A stretch of 35,389 bases of DNA from Desulfobulbaceae bacterium (lineage in GTDB: Bacteria > Desulfobacterota > Desulfobulbia > Desulfobulbales > SURF-16): positions 1-35,389 of the forward strand of contig QKJV01000479.1 of the NCBI GenBank assembly GCA_003249165.1, in the 5' to 3' direction. Below the pieces are notes generated by a model that ran no database searches, was not told the DNA's origin, and was given only the letters and a program-made list of their open reading frames with translations. Numbering within the stretch: position 1 is the first letter of the stretch; each line of letters starts with the position of its first letter. Shown piece by piece: positions 1-8,020 of the stretch. The translations under genes were made by a program, and so were the position numbers.

Positions 1-150
1 AAAAAAATGGGATTCATTTCTTTCGTCAAGCCATACTTCGGCATAAGAATTTGACGACTACGGAAAGGTACATAAAAAGAATAAATTCTTTGAGACCAGC
101 TTTGCGGGTTTTGTCTGGAAGAAATAAAAAGCCCACAAAAGGAGCCCTCA

Positions 151-188
151 AAACAAAAAAGGAGTTAACCATTTTTGGCTAACTCCTT
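151..188 (-). terminator. Rho-independent terminator of the tRNA operon
   Basis: On the minus strand AAGGAGTTAGCC pairs with GGTTAACTCCTT (12 bp including one G-U) around a short A-rich loop, and is followed directly by TTTTTTGTTT. It lies 10 nt beyond the CCA end of tRNA-Glu, so it should end the Lys-Glu tRNA transcript. Confidence 0.85.
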
Positions 189-197
189 GAATTTTCT

Positions 198-275
198 TGG
201 CGTCCCCAAGGGGATTTGAACCCCTGTTGCCGGCGTGAAAGGCCGGTGTCCTGGACCTGGCTAGACGATGGGGAC
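198..275 (-). tRNA. tRNA-Glu (anticodon TTC)
   Basis: Read on the minus strand, a 7-bp acceptor stem (GTCCCCA/TGGGGAC), an anticodon arm with loop CTTTCAC and a T-arm (AGGGG TTCAAAT CCCCT) form a complete cloverleaf. The anticodon TTC decodes Glu. The discriminator is G and the 3' CCA is encoded (198-200). It lies 4 nt downstream of tRNA-Lys and is probably processed from the same precursor. Confidence 0.95.
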
Positions 276-279
276 TTCT

Positions 280-355
280 TGGTGGGTCGTGCGCGATTCG
301 AACGCGCGACTCTCTGCTTAAAAGGCAGATACTCTACCGACTGAGTTAACGACCC
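280..355 (-). tRNA. tRNA-Lys (anticodon TTT)
   Basis: On the minus strand the acceptor stem GGGTCGT/ACGACCC, anticodon stem TCTGC/GCAGA with loop CTTTTAA, and T-arm CGCGC GTTCGAA(T) CGCG make a full cloverleaf. The anticodon is TTT. The discriminator is A and CCA is encoded (280-282). It is the first gene of the two-tRNA unit, about 15 nt behind a consensus promoter. Confidence 0.95.
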
Positions 356-370
356 GTCAGAAGAAGCGAT

Positions 371-399
371 TTTTTACATCAGTCGGTATCGTTTGTCAA
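371..399 (-). promoter_or_regulatory. Sigma70-type promoter of the tRNA operon
   Basis: On the minus strand TTGACA (394-399) is separated by exactly 17 bp from TAAAAA (371-376). The predicted start lies near 364, just upstream of tRNA-Lys. The perfect -35 hexamer fits a strongly expressed stable-RNA unit. Confidence 0.75.
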
Positions 400-474
400 C
401 CCCTTTTAATCTATTTTATTTTTTTTGTCTATATCAGTCGAAATTCCCATGCTTTTTTTCCTCTTGAAAATCCC

Positions 475-503
475 TTGAGATAGCGACGCAGGTCTGCTAT
501 CCT
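475..503 (+). promoter_or_regulatory. Candidate sigma70 promoter upstream of rdgC-like gene
   Basis: TTGAGA (475-480) and TATCCT (498-503) are 17 bp apart in the only gap upstream of the plus-strand run beginning at 571. This would give a leader of about 60 nt. The call is based on hexamer match and spacing only. Confidence 0.5.
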
Positions 504-570
504 TCGCTCAATAAAATTTAATGAAAATTCTCCAGTCCGGGTAACTTTTTCGTATTCAGGATTTAGACAT

Positions 571-1176
571 ATGGGGCTTTTATCTTCTTCGACGACCTTT
601 GTCCGCTATGCGGTCGAAGGTGAACTGCCGGCTAATTTTCTTGAGTTCGCCACAGAGCGCGTAATGCAGAACGCCTATCGGGATATAGATGATAATTTTG
701 AGGAGCGTTCTGTCGGGTGGGTTTCTGTAATGAACATGTTCGATGCCGCGTTTGAATATGCTTCTTTTTTGGTCGGCGATCATATCGTTCTGACCTTGCG
801 GATTGATGAGCGAAAAGTTGCTCCCAAGGTACTTAAGAAATTTACCTTAAAGGAGGAGGCGCGCTTGCTCAAGGAGAGGCAGATTCCAAAATTGAGCAGA
901 GCTCAGAAGCTTGAAATTAAAGACAATGTAAAACTCATGTTATTGAAGAAAGCGGTGCCGACTCCATCAACATATGATTTATGCTGGAATCTTTCAGAAG
1001 GAACGTTGCTCTTTTTTTCGACCAGTCTGAAGGCCCAGACGGAACTGGAAGACTTTTTCAAAAAAACTTTTGATCTTTCGCTCCGTTTGCAGATTCCCTA
1101 TCTGACGGCGGAGCATCTTCTTAAACCGGAATATCACGACGCCCTTTCCCGGCTTACCCCTGATATCCTGATCTGA
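571..1176 (+). CDS. rdgC: RdgC-like recombination-associated protein, short form
   Basis: RdgC is a ring-forming DNA-binding protein that modulates RecA-dependent recombination. The protein resembles the N-terminal part of RdgC: a GWV motif near residue 49, a charged helix with LEIKDNVKLMLLKKAVP (RdgC has a similar LKDEV..LLPRAF stretch), then a WN..G..LFF..S strand-turn matching the RdgC WIDTVNGLIMVDCAS region. It is 201 aa against about 300 aa for the E. coli protein, and the C-terminal third is missing. A separate 179-aa gene follows after 10 nt and may supply a partner function. The start has AGGA upstream at fair spacing. The family call rests on recalled motif similarity; whether it closes a DNA ring like the full-length protein cannot be told. 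Confidence 0.7.
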   Translation: MGLLSSSTTFVRYAVEGELPANFLEFATERVMQNAYRDIDDNFEERSVGWVSVMNMFDAAFEYASFLVGDHIVLTLRIDERKVAPKVLKKFTLKEEARLLKERQIPKLSRAQKLEIKDNVKLMLLKKAVPTPSTYDLCWNLSEGTLLFFSTSLKAQTELEDFFKKTFDLSLRLQIPYLTAEHLLKPEYHDALSRLTPDILI

Positions 1177-1186
1177 AAGGAATATT

Positions 1187-1726
1187 ATGGATTTAGTAGA
1201 TCTTATTTTGGAAAAGCGGTTTCTCGGTCAGGAGTTTCTGACTTGGCTCTGGTTCAAGAGTGAGGAGCAAGGAGGGACAGTTCAAGTGCCCGGCGTCGGG
1301 GATGTTCTGTTGGTTTTTGAAAAACATATGCTGTTGGAATATGGTGAGGGTGACGCTTTTGAGAAGATTATCTGTCAGGGGCTGCAGGCCGAACTGAACG
1401 AGGCTCGCACCGGCTTGCGTATGGGAAAAAAACTGGAACAGGCCCGCATTCACCTTGTTCAGGACGAATATGAATGGTACATGACCCTGAAGGCAAGCAT
1501 GCTCGAATTTCGCAGTGTTAAACCCCCAAAAACTCTGGCTGAGGCAGAAGAAGGTGAATCTGAGGAGGCCCTTGAGGGAAGATTACTTGAAAGAATAGGC
1601 ATGCTGGAAACCGCGACCCGGACGGTTGATGAACTGTTTCGTGTTTTTCTTGAAATCAGAACAAGTCCGAGCGGATGGCAGGCAGAGCTGGCGCGTATCC
1701 GGAAATGGATACATAAATCCGCCTGA
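1187..1726 (+). CDS. Conserved companion of RdgC-like protein, function unknown
   Basis: A 179-residue soluble, acidic protein with no signal peptide or membrane segment. I recall similar ORFs starting MDLVDLI.EKRFLGQEFL beside short rdgC genes in related delta-lineage bacteria, but no named domain is recognised. It shows a mixed alpha/beta N-terminus (to about residue 60), a helical middle (EARTGLRMGKKLEQARIHL), a low-complexity acidic linker (AEAEEGESEEALEG) and a helical C-terminus ending in a basic patch (ARIRKWIHK). AAGGA stands 7 nt before the ATG, and the gene begins 10 nt after the rdgC-like stop, so it is probably co-translated. A role with the RdgC-like protein at DNA is an inference from adjacency. 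Confidence 0.75.
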   Translation: MDLVDLILEKRFLGQEFLTWLWFKSEEQGGTVQVPGVGDVLLVFEKHMLLEYGEGDAFEKIICQGLQAELNEARTGLRMGKKLEQARIHLVQDEYEWYMTLKASMLEFRSVKPPKTLAEAEEGESEEALEGRLLERIGMLETATRTVDELFRVFLEIRTSPSGWQAELARIRKWIHKSA

Positions 1727-1836
1727 TCCGCGTTTTCGTGCCAGATAGTGGTGAGTTTTCAAAAACAGCCAATCGAGGAAATGAAGTAACGAAGTTTACC
1801 CGGAAATTCATTTGAATGTCCTGTAAAGACCGACAA

Positions 1837-1865
1837 TTGGGAAAAAATTTCCCTGTGATTATAAC
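1837..1865 (+). promoter_or_regulatory. Candidate promoter placing +1 at the gatB start codon
   Basis: TTGGGA (1837-1842), 17 bp, TATAAC (1860-1865). The gatB ATG begins 5 nt after the -10 hexamer, so transcription would start on or next to the ATG. No Shine-Dalgarno sequence precedes it. The segment also contains the palindrome GGGAAAAAATTTCCC (1839-1853). Confidence 0.4.
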
Positions 1866-1870
1866 TTTAG

Positions 1871-3313
1871 ATGAAGACTATGGAATTTGAAATTGTTATC
1901 GGGCTGGAAGTGCATGCCCAATTGAAAACCAGATCGAAAATTTTCTGCAGTTGCACCACTGAATTCGGCAAACCGCCAAATACCAATACTTGTCCGGTTT
2001 GTCTTGGAATGCCTGGTGTTTTGCCTGTTCTTAACCGACAGGTAGTTGAATATGCTTTGAAAATGGCGATCGCTACTAACAGCAGTATCGGTATGTTTAA
2101 CCAGTTTGCCCGGAAAAACTACTTTTATCCGGATTTGCCTAAAGGATATCAGATTTCTCAGTTTGATCTTCCCATTGCAGAGCATGGTTATGTCGATATT
2201 GAGGTTGATGGAAAACAGCGTCGGATTGGTTTGACCCGCATCCATATGGAAGAAGATGCCGGCAAATTGATTCATGATCATGCCAAGCCGCAGAGTTATG
2301 TTGATCTCAACAGGACTGGTGTTCCGCTGATCGAGATTGTCAGCGAACCCGACATTCGTTCGCCTGAAGAGGCATCAGCCTACCTGAAAAAACTGCATGC
2401 AATACTCCGCTACCTTGATATATGTGACGGTAACATGCAGGAAGGCAGTTTCCGCTGTGACGCCAATATCTCCTTGCGGCCGATAGGGCAAAAGGAATTT
2501 GGAACCCGCACCGAATTAAAGAACATGAACTCGTTCCGAAATGTGCAGCGTGCGCTGGAATATGAGGTTCGACGCCAGCGGGACATTCTGCTTGACGGTG
2601 GCAAGGTGATTCAGGAAACTTTGCTCTGGGATGCCGAACGCAATGTTACAAATTCCATGCGCGGCAAGGAAGAGGCACACGATTACCGATATTTCCCCGA
2701 TCCGGATCTGGTCCCGGTTGTTATTGACGACGATTGGATTAATCGGCTGAAAAATTCGATGCCAGAACTGCCTGATGCCAAAAAACAGCGTTTTATGAGT
2801 GAACTTCAGTTCAACGAGGAAGATGCGGGGGTGCTTACCGGTTCCCGGGAGCTTGCTGACTATTTTGAGTCGGCTTTGAAGCTGTATCCGGATGCCCGAA
2901 TGCTAGGTAACTGGATTAAGACAGAGATGATGCGGGAACTTAAGGGAGAAGACGGCCTGGATATTCGTGCTTTTCCAGTATCTCCAGACAATCTTGCCGG
3001 TTTGCTCTCCTTGATTGATAAGGGAACTATCAGCGGGAAGATCGCCAAAAATGTTTTTGAGGAGATGATGCAGAGCGGCAAGGATGCCCAGACGATCGTC
3101 CAGGAAAAGAACCTTGTTCAGATGAGTGATGCTGGAGATCTGTTGCAGATCGTTCAGCAGATTCTGCAGGATAACCCGCAGCAGGTCGTTGATTTTCAAG
3201 GTGGCAAAACAAAGCTTATGGGCTTTTTTGTCGGCCAGCTTATGCAGAAGACAAAAGGAAAGGCCAACCCGAAGATGGCAAATCAACTTTTTCAGCAGGA
3301 ATTAAACAAATAA
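1871..3313 (+). CDS. gatB: Asp-tRNA(Asn)/Glu-tRNA(Gln) amidotransferase subunit B
   Basis: GatB is the kinase/transamidase subunit of GatCAB, which converts Glu-tRNA(Gln) and/or Asp-tRNA(Asn) to the amide using ammonia from GatA. The family opening [15 protein letters not shown], the Zn-site cysteines (CSC near residue 29 and CPVC near 43), [29 protein letters not shown] and the C-terminal YqeY-like helical tail are all visible. Length 480 aa is normal. The next ATG (codon 4) aligns better with the usual family start and is an alternative. There is no SD; see the promoter entry for a possible leaderless start. gatC and gatA lie about 18 kb away on the opposite strand. Confidence 0.97.
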   Translation: MKTMEFEIVIGLEVHAQLKTRSKIFCSCTTEFGKPPNTNTCPVCLGMPGVLPVLNRQVVEYALKMAIATNSSIGMFNQFARKNYFYPDLPKGYQISQFDLPIAEHGYVDIEVDGKQRRIGLTRIHMEEDAGKLIHDHAKPQSYVDLNRTGVPLIEIVSEPDIRSPEEASAYLKKLHAILRYLDICDGNMQEGSFRCDANISLRPIGQKEFGTRTELKNMNSFRNVQRALEYEVRRQRDILLDGGKVIQETLLWDAERNVTNSMRGKEEAHDYRYFPDPDLVPVVIDDDWINRLKNSMPELPDAKKQRFMSELQFNEEDAGVLTGSRELADYFESALKLYPDARMLGNWIKTEMMRELKGEDGLDIRAFPVSPDNLAGLLSLIDKGTISGKIAKNVFEEMMQSGKDAQTIVQEKNLVQMSDAGDLLQIVQQILQDNPQQVVDFQGGKTKLMGFFVGQLMQKTKGKANPKMANQLFQQELNK

Positions 3314-3328
3314 TGGGTCAGTAGCCCG

Positions 3329-4054
3329 GTGGACAGCAGGAGAAACCAGCAGGATACAGGAAAAGGACACCGCCAGCGGCTGCGTGAAAAGTTTGCCGTA
3401 AGAGGCATTGATGCCCTCAATGATGATGAAGTTTTGGAACTGCTGCTGACGTTAGGAACACCCAGACGTAACTGTAAGGACACTGCCCGGTCTCTGCTGG
3501 AAAAGTTCGGCAGTCTGGCTGCTGTCCTGGAGGCAACTCCTTTTGAGTTGCGAACGGTTAGCGGCGTCGGGCCACAGAATTCCTTTGCTGTTCATTTCAT
3601 CCAGAGTGTGGCACGTCGCTATCTGCACCAGCGTTTGCGCAACAAAAATTACCTGCGGTCTTCACGGGAGGTAGCGGATTACCTTATCCATTCCATGCGT
3701 GACATAAAAAAAGAGGTCTTCCAGGTAATTTTCCTGGATGCCTCTTTTGCCATTCTCAATACTGAGATTTTGTTTGAGGGAACCTTGTCGGTCAATACAG
3801 TGTACCCACGAGAATTTATCAAGACCATTCTCGATAACCATGCCGCAGCCGTAGTCATTGCCCACAATCATCCATCCGGCAGTCTGACTCCTTCTTCTGC
3901 CGACCGCAGCCTTACCCGTAAACTGCTTCTCGCCTGCTCGTTCATTGATGTGCAACTGCTCGATCATCTCATTATCGGCAGTGGACAGCAACCGTACAGT
4001 TTTGCCGACCACGGCTTGATGGATGAGATCAGGCAAGAATGTCGTTTGTTGTGA
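3329..4054 (+). CDS. radC: RadC-family JAMM/MPN protein
   Basis: RadC proteins have an N-terminal helix-hairpin-helix region (here about residues 60-85, SGVGPQNSFAVHFIQ) and a C-terminal JAMM metal site. The site HNHPSGSLTPSSAD (His179, His181, Asp192) and an upstream conserved glutamate (EILFEGTLS) are intact. The family's cellular role is unsettled despite its historical link to DNA repair. The start is GTG; the in-frame region upstream is closed and the nearby ATG overlapping the gatB stop reads into a stop at once. The gene follows gatB by 15 nt and overlaps hemW by 16 nt, so all three are probably one transcript. Confidence 0.93.
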   Translation: MDSRRNQQDTGKGHRQRLREKFAVRGIDALNDDEVLELLLTLGTPRRNCKDTARSLLEKFGSLAAVLEATPFELRTVSGVGPQNSFAVHFIQSVARRYLHQRLRNKNYLRSSREVADYLIHSMRDIKKEVFQVIFLDASFAILNTEILFEGTLSVNTVYPREFIKTILDNHAAAVVIAHNHPSGSLTPSSADRSLTRKLLLACSFIDVQLLDHLIIGSGQQPYSFADHGLMDEIRQECRLL

Positions 4055-5202
4055 CAGATCCCTTTGACCAGACGGGGATTTATCTGCACATCCCCTTTTG
4101 CAGGACTAAATGTCTTTATTGTTCCTTTAATTCTTATGCGGGGCGCGAAGATGAGATTTATGCGTATCTGCAGGCACTGGAGCAGCAAATCAAGCGTATG
4201 GCGGCGCATCCCTGGAGCCAGGGGCGGACTTTTTTTTCTCTTTACATTGGAGGAGGTACGCCGACAATCTGTAATCCACGGTTGCTCGGCAAATTGATCG
4301 TAAAGTGTCTGGCAGCATTTCCCTTTTGCGTGGATCCTGAGATTACGGTGGAGTCAAACCCGAATACCTTGTCGTCCGTTCAATTGCAAACCCTTCTTGA
4401 GTCAGGTGTAAATCGGCTCAGTATTGGCGTGCAATCTTTTGCTTCCCAAGAGCTCAAACTGCTTGGCCGCAGCCATACGTCTAAAGAGGCTTGTCAGGCC
4501 TTTTTCATGGCCAGAAATGCTGGGTTTACCAATATCAACCTGGATTTGATGTATGGCCTGCCTCGGCAGACAGTCAATACTTGGCGGCAAAGCCTTGAGA
4601 CGGCTGTGGAGCTTGCTCCTGAGCATTTATCTCTTTATGAGCTGATGGTGGAAGATGGGACTCCCCTCGCCTCTTTGGTTAAAAATAAAGAATGTGTTCT
4701 TCCGCATGAGGATCTGGTTGCGGACATGGAAAATATAACTGCCGAGATTTTGCAAAAAAACGGTTATTGCCGTTATGAAATATCAAATTATGCTCGACCA
4801 GGCTCTATATGCAGGCACAATATCAATTATTGGCAAAATGGTTCCTGGCTCGGATTCGGAGCAGGAGCGGTTGGATCTCTTTCGGGGATGAAGGTGACAA
4901 ACATTCATGATAGCCGCATTTACACAAAAAGAATAAACTGCCGTCTGGAGCCGTTTAGTGAAATTGAATGTTTGTCCCGCCAGGCTCACTTCAGGGAAAC
5001 AGTCATCATGGGACTCAGGATGCTTCAGGGAATCTCTCTGGAGGAAATGGAAAACCGTTTCAGGATCAATCCCGTGCTCTATTACGGCAGAACTCTTCAG
5101 AAGCTGATTGACCGGAAATTACTTGTCCTTGAAAACGGATTTATGCGCTTATCGGATTCGGCTCTGCCGCTTGCCAATCAGGTGCTGCTGCAATTAGTGT
5201 GA
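4039..5202 (+). CDS. hemW: Radical SAM heme chaperone HemW
   Basis: HemW binds heme and delivers it to heme proteins; it is related to coproporphyrinogen dehydrogenase HemN but is not that enzyme. The radical-SAM cluster motif CRTKCLYC (Cys21, Cys25, Cys28) is followed by Ser-Phe where HemN has a fourth Cys, which favours HemW. GGGTPT (SAM-binding glycine motif), ESNPNTL, NRLSIGVQSF and NLDLMYGLP are all typical. Length 387 aa is normal. The ATG lies inside the end of radC (16-nt overlap), with a weak AGG upstream, suggesting translational coupling. Its stop is 12 nt from the convergent HDOD gene. Confidence 0.93.
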   Translation: MSFVVTDPFDQTGIYLHIPFCRTKCLYCSFNSYAGREDEIYAYLQALEQQIKRMAAHPWSQGRTFFSLYIGGGTPTICNPRLLGKLIVKCLAAFPFCVDPEITVESNPNTLSSVQLQTLLESGVNRLSIGVQSFASQELKLLGRSHTSKEACQAFFMARNAGFTNINLDLMYGLPRQTVNTWRQSLETAVELAPEHLSLYELMVEDGTPLASLVKNKECVLPHEDLVADMENITAEILQKNGYCRYEISNYARPGSICRHNINYWQNGSWLGFGAGAVGSLSGMKVTNIHDSRIYTKRINCRLEPFSEIECLSRQAHFRETVIMGLRMLQGISLEEMENRFRINPVLYYGRTLQKLIDRKLLVLENGFMRLSDSALPLANQVLLQLV

Positions 5203-5214
5203 TTCCTGGAAAGG

Positions 5215-6057
5215 TCAGGCGACTATCTGCATGGTGTCTTCCAGCATTACTTCAAGTTCTGCTAAAACAATTTCCTTTAAACGAAGGGCAGCGGATTCTG
5301 GCGTGCTGAACAGGATAATAGAAGGATCATGGTTTATGCCGAGACCGAGCTTGGTGCAGGCTTGGTTGGTAAGTCTGACGAGCATTAGTGGAACATTTTC
5401 CGTATCAAATTCCTGACTATGATGATCTCGAGTAATTTCACAGTAGATTTTGGGCAGGTTCCATTGGGAAAGCAGTTTGTATCCCTGCTCCGCATGGAAT
5501 GAGCGAATAATCTCGTAGCTGAGTTCATAGGAAATCTTGAAGGAATTTTTTTCCGATTCCTGCATAGTGTCTATTACTCTCAAGAGAAAAAGCTTGCCAA
5601 TATCGTGCACCAGCCCGCCGATAAATGCCTCATTATCTTGTTCGTGGTAGTTGAGCCTCCTGGCTAGCCATTGTGAGCCTATTGCACATGCCACGGAGTG
5701 TTTCCAGAGTTTGTTCAGCAGTTTATTGAATCGTTTATCCCTGGCGCGGTAATGAATTCGCTCTGCAGCTATCAGCACGAGTTCACATACCTGCCGGGAG
5801 CCGAGGCGCACAATAGCATCTCTGACCGTTGTAATGACCGATAACCCTCCAAAAAAAGGGGAATTTGCCGCACGTAAGACTTCTGCGACCAGAACCTGAT
5901 CCTGATAGATCAAATGGGTCATCTCTCTGATATCAAAATCTTCGTGGCGCGCCATACGTAATATGCGCATGGAAATTTCATTAAATACTGGCAGTTGGAA
6001 ATTTTCCTTCCGGACAAATTCATTGATTTGGTCGATGAGGGATAGGCCTTGGTCCAT
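5215..6057 (-). CDS. HDOD domain protein
   Basis: HDOD domains are non-enzymatic or degenerate HD-type modules found in bacterial signalling proteins. The fold is visible from FQLPVFNEISMRILRMARHEDFD (about residue 20) through LRAANSPFFGGLSVITTVRDAIVRLG to the metal-type HDIGKL motif. There is no attached GGDEF, EAL or receiver domain, so the protein is a stand-alone HDOD of 280 aa. Its ATG directly abuts the TAA of the upstream PilB-type ATPase (TAAATG), so translation is coupled. The pairing suggests that it modulates that ATPase or a shared signalling output (inference). It is the last gene of the eight-gene minus-strand run. Confidence 0.88.
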   Translation of the reverse strand: MDQGLSLIDQINEFVRKENFQLPVFNEISMRILRMARHEDFDIREMTHLIYQDQVLVAEVLRAANSPFFGGLSVITTVRDAIVRLGSRQVCELVLIAAERIHYRARDKRFNKLLNKLWKHSVACAIGSQWLARRLNYHEQDNEAFIGGLVHDIGKLFLLRVIDTMQESEKNSFKISYELSYEIIRSFHAEQGYKLLSQWNLPKIYCEITRDHHSQEFDTENVPLMLVRLTNQACTKLGLGINHDPSIILFSTPESAALRLKEIVLAELEVMLEDTMQIVA

Positions 6058-7998
6058 TTAGTGCACTCCTAATAGACGTTTGATTTCCGCAAGGGGACGC
6101 GGCCTGTCGAGGCGTGGGAGCTGCCGTATGACCTCATTGAAAGTGGTCATTCCCTGGCTTGCCTTGCAGATACCGTCTTCGAGCAATGTTACCAGACCGG
6201 TAGTCTGGGAACTGATTCTTTTAATTTCATGTGATGTTTTTCGGGCAATGACCGCATCCTTAACCATTTCGCCTGGAATGAGCAGTTCATGGACGGCAAG
6301 TCTGCCCTTGTAGCCGGTATAGCGGCATTTACTGCATCCCCTTCCCCTTTTGAAAACAAGTCCGCTTCCTTCTTTCGAGGTGTAACCGAGCCTGCGCAGT
6401 TCATCCGGGGTCAGCGGGTGATCTTCCACACAATCCGGGCATACTCTGCGAACGAGACGCTGAGCAAGAATGCCGGCAATCGTTGACGCAATGAGAAATG
6501 CTTCAATTTGCATGTCAAGTAGCCTCAGCAGCGCGCCGGTGCTGTCTTCGGTATGAAAAGTCGTTAAAACTTTATGGCCGGTTAGAGCAGCTTCTATGGC
6601 CATCTCAGCGGAAAAACGGTCACGTATTTCGCCGATGACGATAATATCCGGATCCTGGCGCACTATATGTTTCAACGTCTCCTCGAAGGTGACGTTAATT
6701 TTGGGATTTATTGAACACTGGGCTATCCCGTCCAGGACGAATTCGACAGGATCTTCTGCCGTTATAATGCTGCAGTTAGGATTGTTGAGATGGTTGATTG
6801 CGCTGTAAAGTGTACTTGTTTTACCCGATCCGGTGGGGCCAGTAATAATGACAACGCCGCTCGGCGCATCCAGAGCCTCTTCTTCAAAGCGTTGCATAAT
6901 GCGGGGAGCAAATTGTAATTCATCGATTCTCCGTAGCTCTCCCTGACGGCCAAGGAGACGCAAAACGATATTTTCACCATGAATAGTCACATAGATCGAA
7001 ACGCGCAGATCAATCTGCACGTCGAACTCTTCGAAATAGATCCGGCCGTCCTGATGCCGCCGGCGTTCAGCAATGTCGGCACCGGCAAGAATTTTGATTC
7101 GGCTGGATATGCCGGGCGCCATGTCTAGAGGAAATTCTTTGTAGGGAACCAGCACTCCATCCTTCCGGAAGCGGATCTGCAGTTTATCGCGAAGTGGTTC
7201 TACATGAATATCGCTGGCATTTTGTTTGTGCGCTTCCTGCAGGATGCTGTTGACTGCGGCGACAACTGCGTTGTCATTTGAATCGAGCCTTTTGGCCCCC
7301 TTGTCGGCAACGAGACCTTTGGTCTCATATCTGTTCAGTGCCTCAAGTATGGCCCTTTCCTTGGCAATACCGATAATAATCGAGGAACCGAATATTTTTT
7401 TTGCAGCATTTACCTGTTCGTTATTGAGCGGATCGGCAAAGGCCACCAGGATACCGTCTTTCTGATAATGGAGAGGCAGAAATTTGTTTTCGATGTAATT
7501 TTCGATTTTGCCACGTTCAAAAACCTTGGGATCAACCTCGGCGATTGCAGGATCAATATAGGGAAAGCCCAGTTGATAAGAAAGAACGCGCAGCAGATCA
7601 TTTTCATCAATCAGGTTGATATCGACAATAAGCTGCCCGAATTTGGCGTCAGGATGTTCCCGCTGGTTATCAAGAACCATGGAAAGATCAGCTTCGTTAA
7701 TGTATCCCAGCTCAACCAGTAATGAACCAAGTGGGATAGAAACCGGACTGGAACGCAGGGCTTCCTGTACTTGGTCCTTTGTAACATAGTGCAGTTCTTC
7801 CAGGATGCTGAGCAGGGTCCTGTGAGAGGTCAGCTTGGCGTGAACCCGTTGAGCGTAACGTAACTGATCTTCTGTTATAAGCCCTTCCCTGATCAGAAGC
7901 TTGGGAATTTCGTTTCTGTTTGCTGTTGCTACGTTTCTGATCTGCTTATTTGCTTCCGCAGCACGCTCCTTTTCTAACTCGACGCGTACTTTAGCCAT
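6058..7998 (-). CDS. GspE/PilB-family secretion or pilus ATPase with MshEN-like N-terminus
   Basis: A hexameric traffic-ATPase protein of 646 aa. Residues about 31-150 contain tandem MshEN-like repeats (e.g. LGSLLVELGYINEADL at 90-105, then FGQLIVDINLIDENDL). The ATPase core has ASDIHVEP, Walker A GPTGSGKTS (387-395), an Asp box (ITAEDPVE), Walker B with IVIGEIRD (453-460), a His box (TGHKVLTTFH) and the tetracysteine zinc site (CPDC near 520 and CSKC near 555). Such ATPases power type IV pilus or type II secretion assembly, but no other pilus or secretion gene is in the window. AGGAG lies 7 nt before the ATG. It follows the PPDK-like gene by 22 nt and abuts the HDOD gene. PilB versus GspE versus an orphan cannot be settled here. 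Confidence 0.92.
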   Translation of the reverse strand: MAKVRVELEKERAAEANKQIRNVATANRNEIPKLLIREGLITEDQLRYAQRVHAKLTSHRTLLSILEELHYVTKDQVQEALRSSPVSIPLGSLLVELGYINEADLSMVLDNQREHPDAKFGQLIVDINLIDENDLLRVLSYQLGFPYIDPAIAEVDPKVFERGKIENYIENKFLPLHYQKDGILVAFADPLNNEQVNAAKKIFGSSIIIGIAKERAILEALNRYETKGLVADKGAKRLDSNDNAVVAAVNSILQEAHKQNASDIHVEPLRDKLQIRFRKDGVLVPYKEFPLDMAPGISSRIKILAGADIAERRRHQDGRIYFEEFDVQIDLRVSIYVTIHGENIVLRLLGRQGELRRIDELQFAPRIMQRFEEEALDAPSGVVIITGPTGSGKTSTLYSAINHLNNPNCSIITAEDPVEFVLDGIAQCSINPKINVTFEETLKHIVRQDPDIIVIGEIRDRFSAEMAIEAALTGHKVLTTFHTEDSTGALLRLLDMQIEAFLIASTIAGILAQRLVRRVCPDCVEDHPLTPDELRRLGYTSKEGSGLVFKRGRGCSKCRYTGYKGRLAVHELLIPGEMVKDAVIARKTSHEIKRISSQTTGLVTLLEDGICKASQGMTTFNEVIRQLPRLDRPRPLAEIKRLLGVH

Positions 7999-8020
7999 GA
8001 ATTACTCCTGTCCTCACTCG

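Noticed and set aside
42-58. ATT TGA C as a release-factor-2-like +1 frameshift site joining the two plus-strand frames
   Set aside because: The prfB site lies near the N-terminus of a long protein, but only about 24 codons follow here and the peptide does not resemble RF2.
1-150. Short peptide-like frames at the window start: plus-strand MGFISFVKPYFGIRI then, one frame over, EFDDYGKVHKKNKFFETSF ending at 128; minus-strand MPKYGLTKEMNPIF running off the edge
   Set aside because: They could be a frameshifted gene tail or a gene start, but each is too short and cut by the edge; no family was recognised and the opposing readings cannot both be real.
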